Positions 5,125 through 5,417 of a stretch of 5,417 nucleotides of DNA are shown here, piece after piece. A program made the translations under genes and the position numbers. The notes beneath the pieces are model-generated. The model saw only the letters and a program-made list of their open reading frames with translations, was not told the DNA's origin and made no database searches. The DNA comes from Euryarchaeota archaeon UBA538 (GTDB taxonomy: Archaea > Thermoplasmatota > Poseidoniia > Poseidoniales > Thalassarchaeaceae). Location: assembly GCA_002499325.1 (NCBI GenBank), contig DALC01000024.1, forward strand, positions 14,413 to 19,829, written 5' to 3'. Position 1 is the stretch's first letter. Every line of letters starts with the position of its first letter.

Positions 5125-5417
5125 TGGCTCTAACATTAACCGCACTGATTGGAAGTATTACTGTATTCGTACTTGCCATTTTTTTAGGATTCGAACTAAT
5201 TAGTAAAGTCCCCCCAACCTTGCATACTCCTCTAATGTCTGGCGCTAATGCAATCTCTGGAATTACTATTGTAGGGGCGCTAATACTTTCAAATGAGGGT
5301 TTCAGCGGAATGGATACGTCTTTAGCCGCGATTCTGGCTTTCCTGGCATTAGTAATGGCGACAATAAATGTTGTCGGTGGATTCATGGTTACGAATAGGA
5401 TGCTGGAGATGATTGCC
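5124..5417 (+). CDS. pntAB: NAD(P) transhydrogenase subunit alpha part 2 (PntAB), 3'-truncated by window
   Basis: The frame starts at the ATG inside TAATG, sharing its A with the pntAA stop codon, so translation is probably coupled. It stays open for 98 codons to the window end. The protein is the membrane half of the alpha subunit (part of domain II, the proton channel). Three hydrophobic helices are visible, at about 3-25, 43-58 and 67-89. The signature KVPPTLHTPLMSGANAISG (28-46) closely matches the conserved K-V-P-x-T-L-H-T-P-L-M-S-G loop of transhydrogenases, and INVVGGFMVTNRMLEM (81-96) matches the end of the third helix. Bacterial PntAB subunits usually end shortly after the RMLEM motif, so only a small part is probably missing. 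The beta subunit gene pntB (rest of domain II and the NADP-binding domain III) is expected to follow off-window. Confidence 0.93.
   Translation, partial: MALTLTALIGSITVFVLAIFLGFELISKVPPTLHTPLMSGANAISGITIVGALILSNEGFSGMDTSLAAILAFLALVMATINVVGGFMVTNRMLEMIA

Noticed and set aside
5102..5386. 94-codon open frame on the - strand over the pntAB start
   Set aside because: The + strand carries unmistakable PntAB signatures across the same bases.
1..5417. CRISPR, insertion sequence, toxin-antitoxin or phage-defence content
   Set aside because: No regularly spaced repeats, terminal inverted repeats, transposase or recombinase motifs, and no toxin-antitoxin-like gene pairs were seen on either strand.

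Overview
The window is a gene-dense, roughly balanced-composition stretch that looks archaeal. The strongest evidence is the C-terminal two-thirds of an aCPSF1/FttA-type beta-CASP nuclease, a transcription termination factor universal in archaea, and an archaeal-style tRNA-Pro with U13-U22 and G10-U25 in the D arm. The archaeal termination factor occurs beside a bacterial-type malate dehydrogenase and a proton-translocating NAD(P) transhydrogenase split into AA and AB subunits. That mix resembles marine Thermoplasmatota, for example Marine Group II (Poseidoniales). The lineage is an inference from gene content; no marker in the window fixes it.

Layout: fttA (+, 5' end cut by the window) meets a small two-helix membrane protein gene (-) tail to tail with no base between the stop codons. 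That small gene is divergent, across 81 bp, from a zinc-ribbon protein gene (+), which is followed 32 bp later by an intronless tRNA-Pro(UGG) with encoded CCA. The last base of the CCA abuts the stop codon of a convergent Nudix hydrolase gene (-). The Nudix gene lies 12 bp downstream of mdh (-), a probable mdh-nudix operon. A 172-bp divergent intergenic region separates mdh from pntAA (+). pntAA overlaps pntAB by one base (TAATG), and pntAB runs off the right edge. pntB would be expected just outside.

The right half reads as a pyridine-nucleotide cluster. Malate dehydrogenase interconverts malate/oxaloacetate with NAD(H), and the transhydrogenase uses the ion gradient to turn NADH into NADPH. 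The Nudix hydrolase, of unknown substrate, could act on a nucleotide-diphosphate compound. The shared mdh/pnt promoter region holds several perfect palindromes, two of them in tandem just upstream of pntAA, which makes a common regulator plausible.

I found no CRISPR array, mobile element, toxin-antitoxin pair or defence system, and no strong case for a wholly new system. The points most worth a second look are the palindrome cluster in the divergent promoter, the N-terminal extension of the Nudix protein, and the zero-gap convergent junctions.
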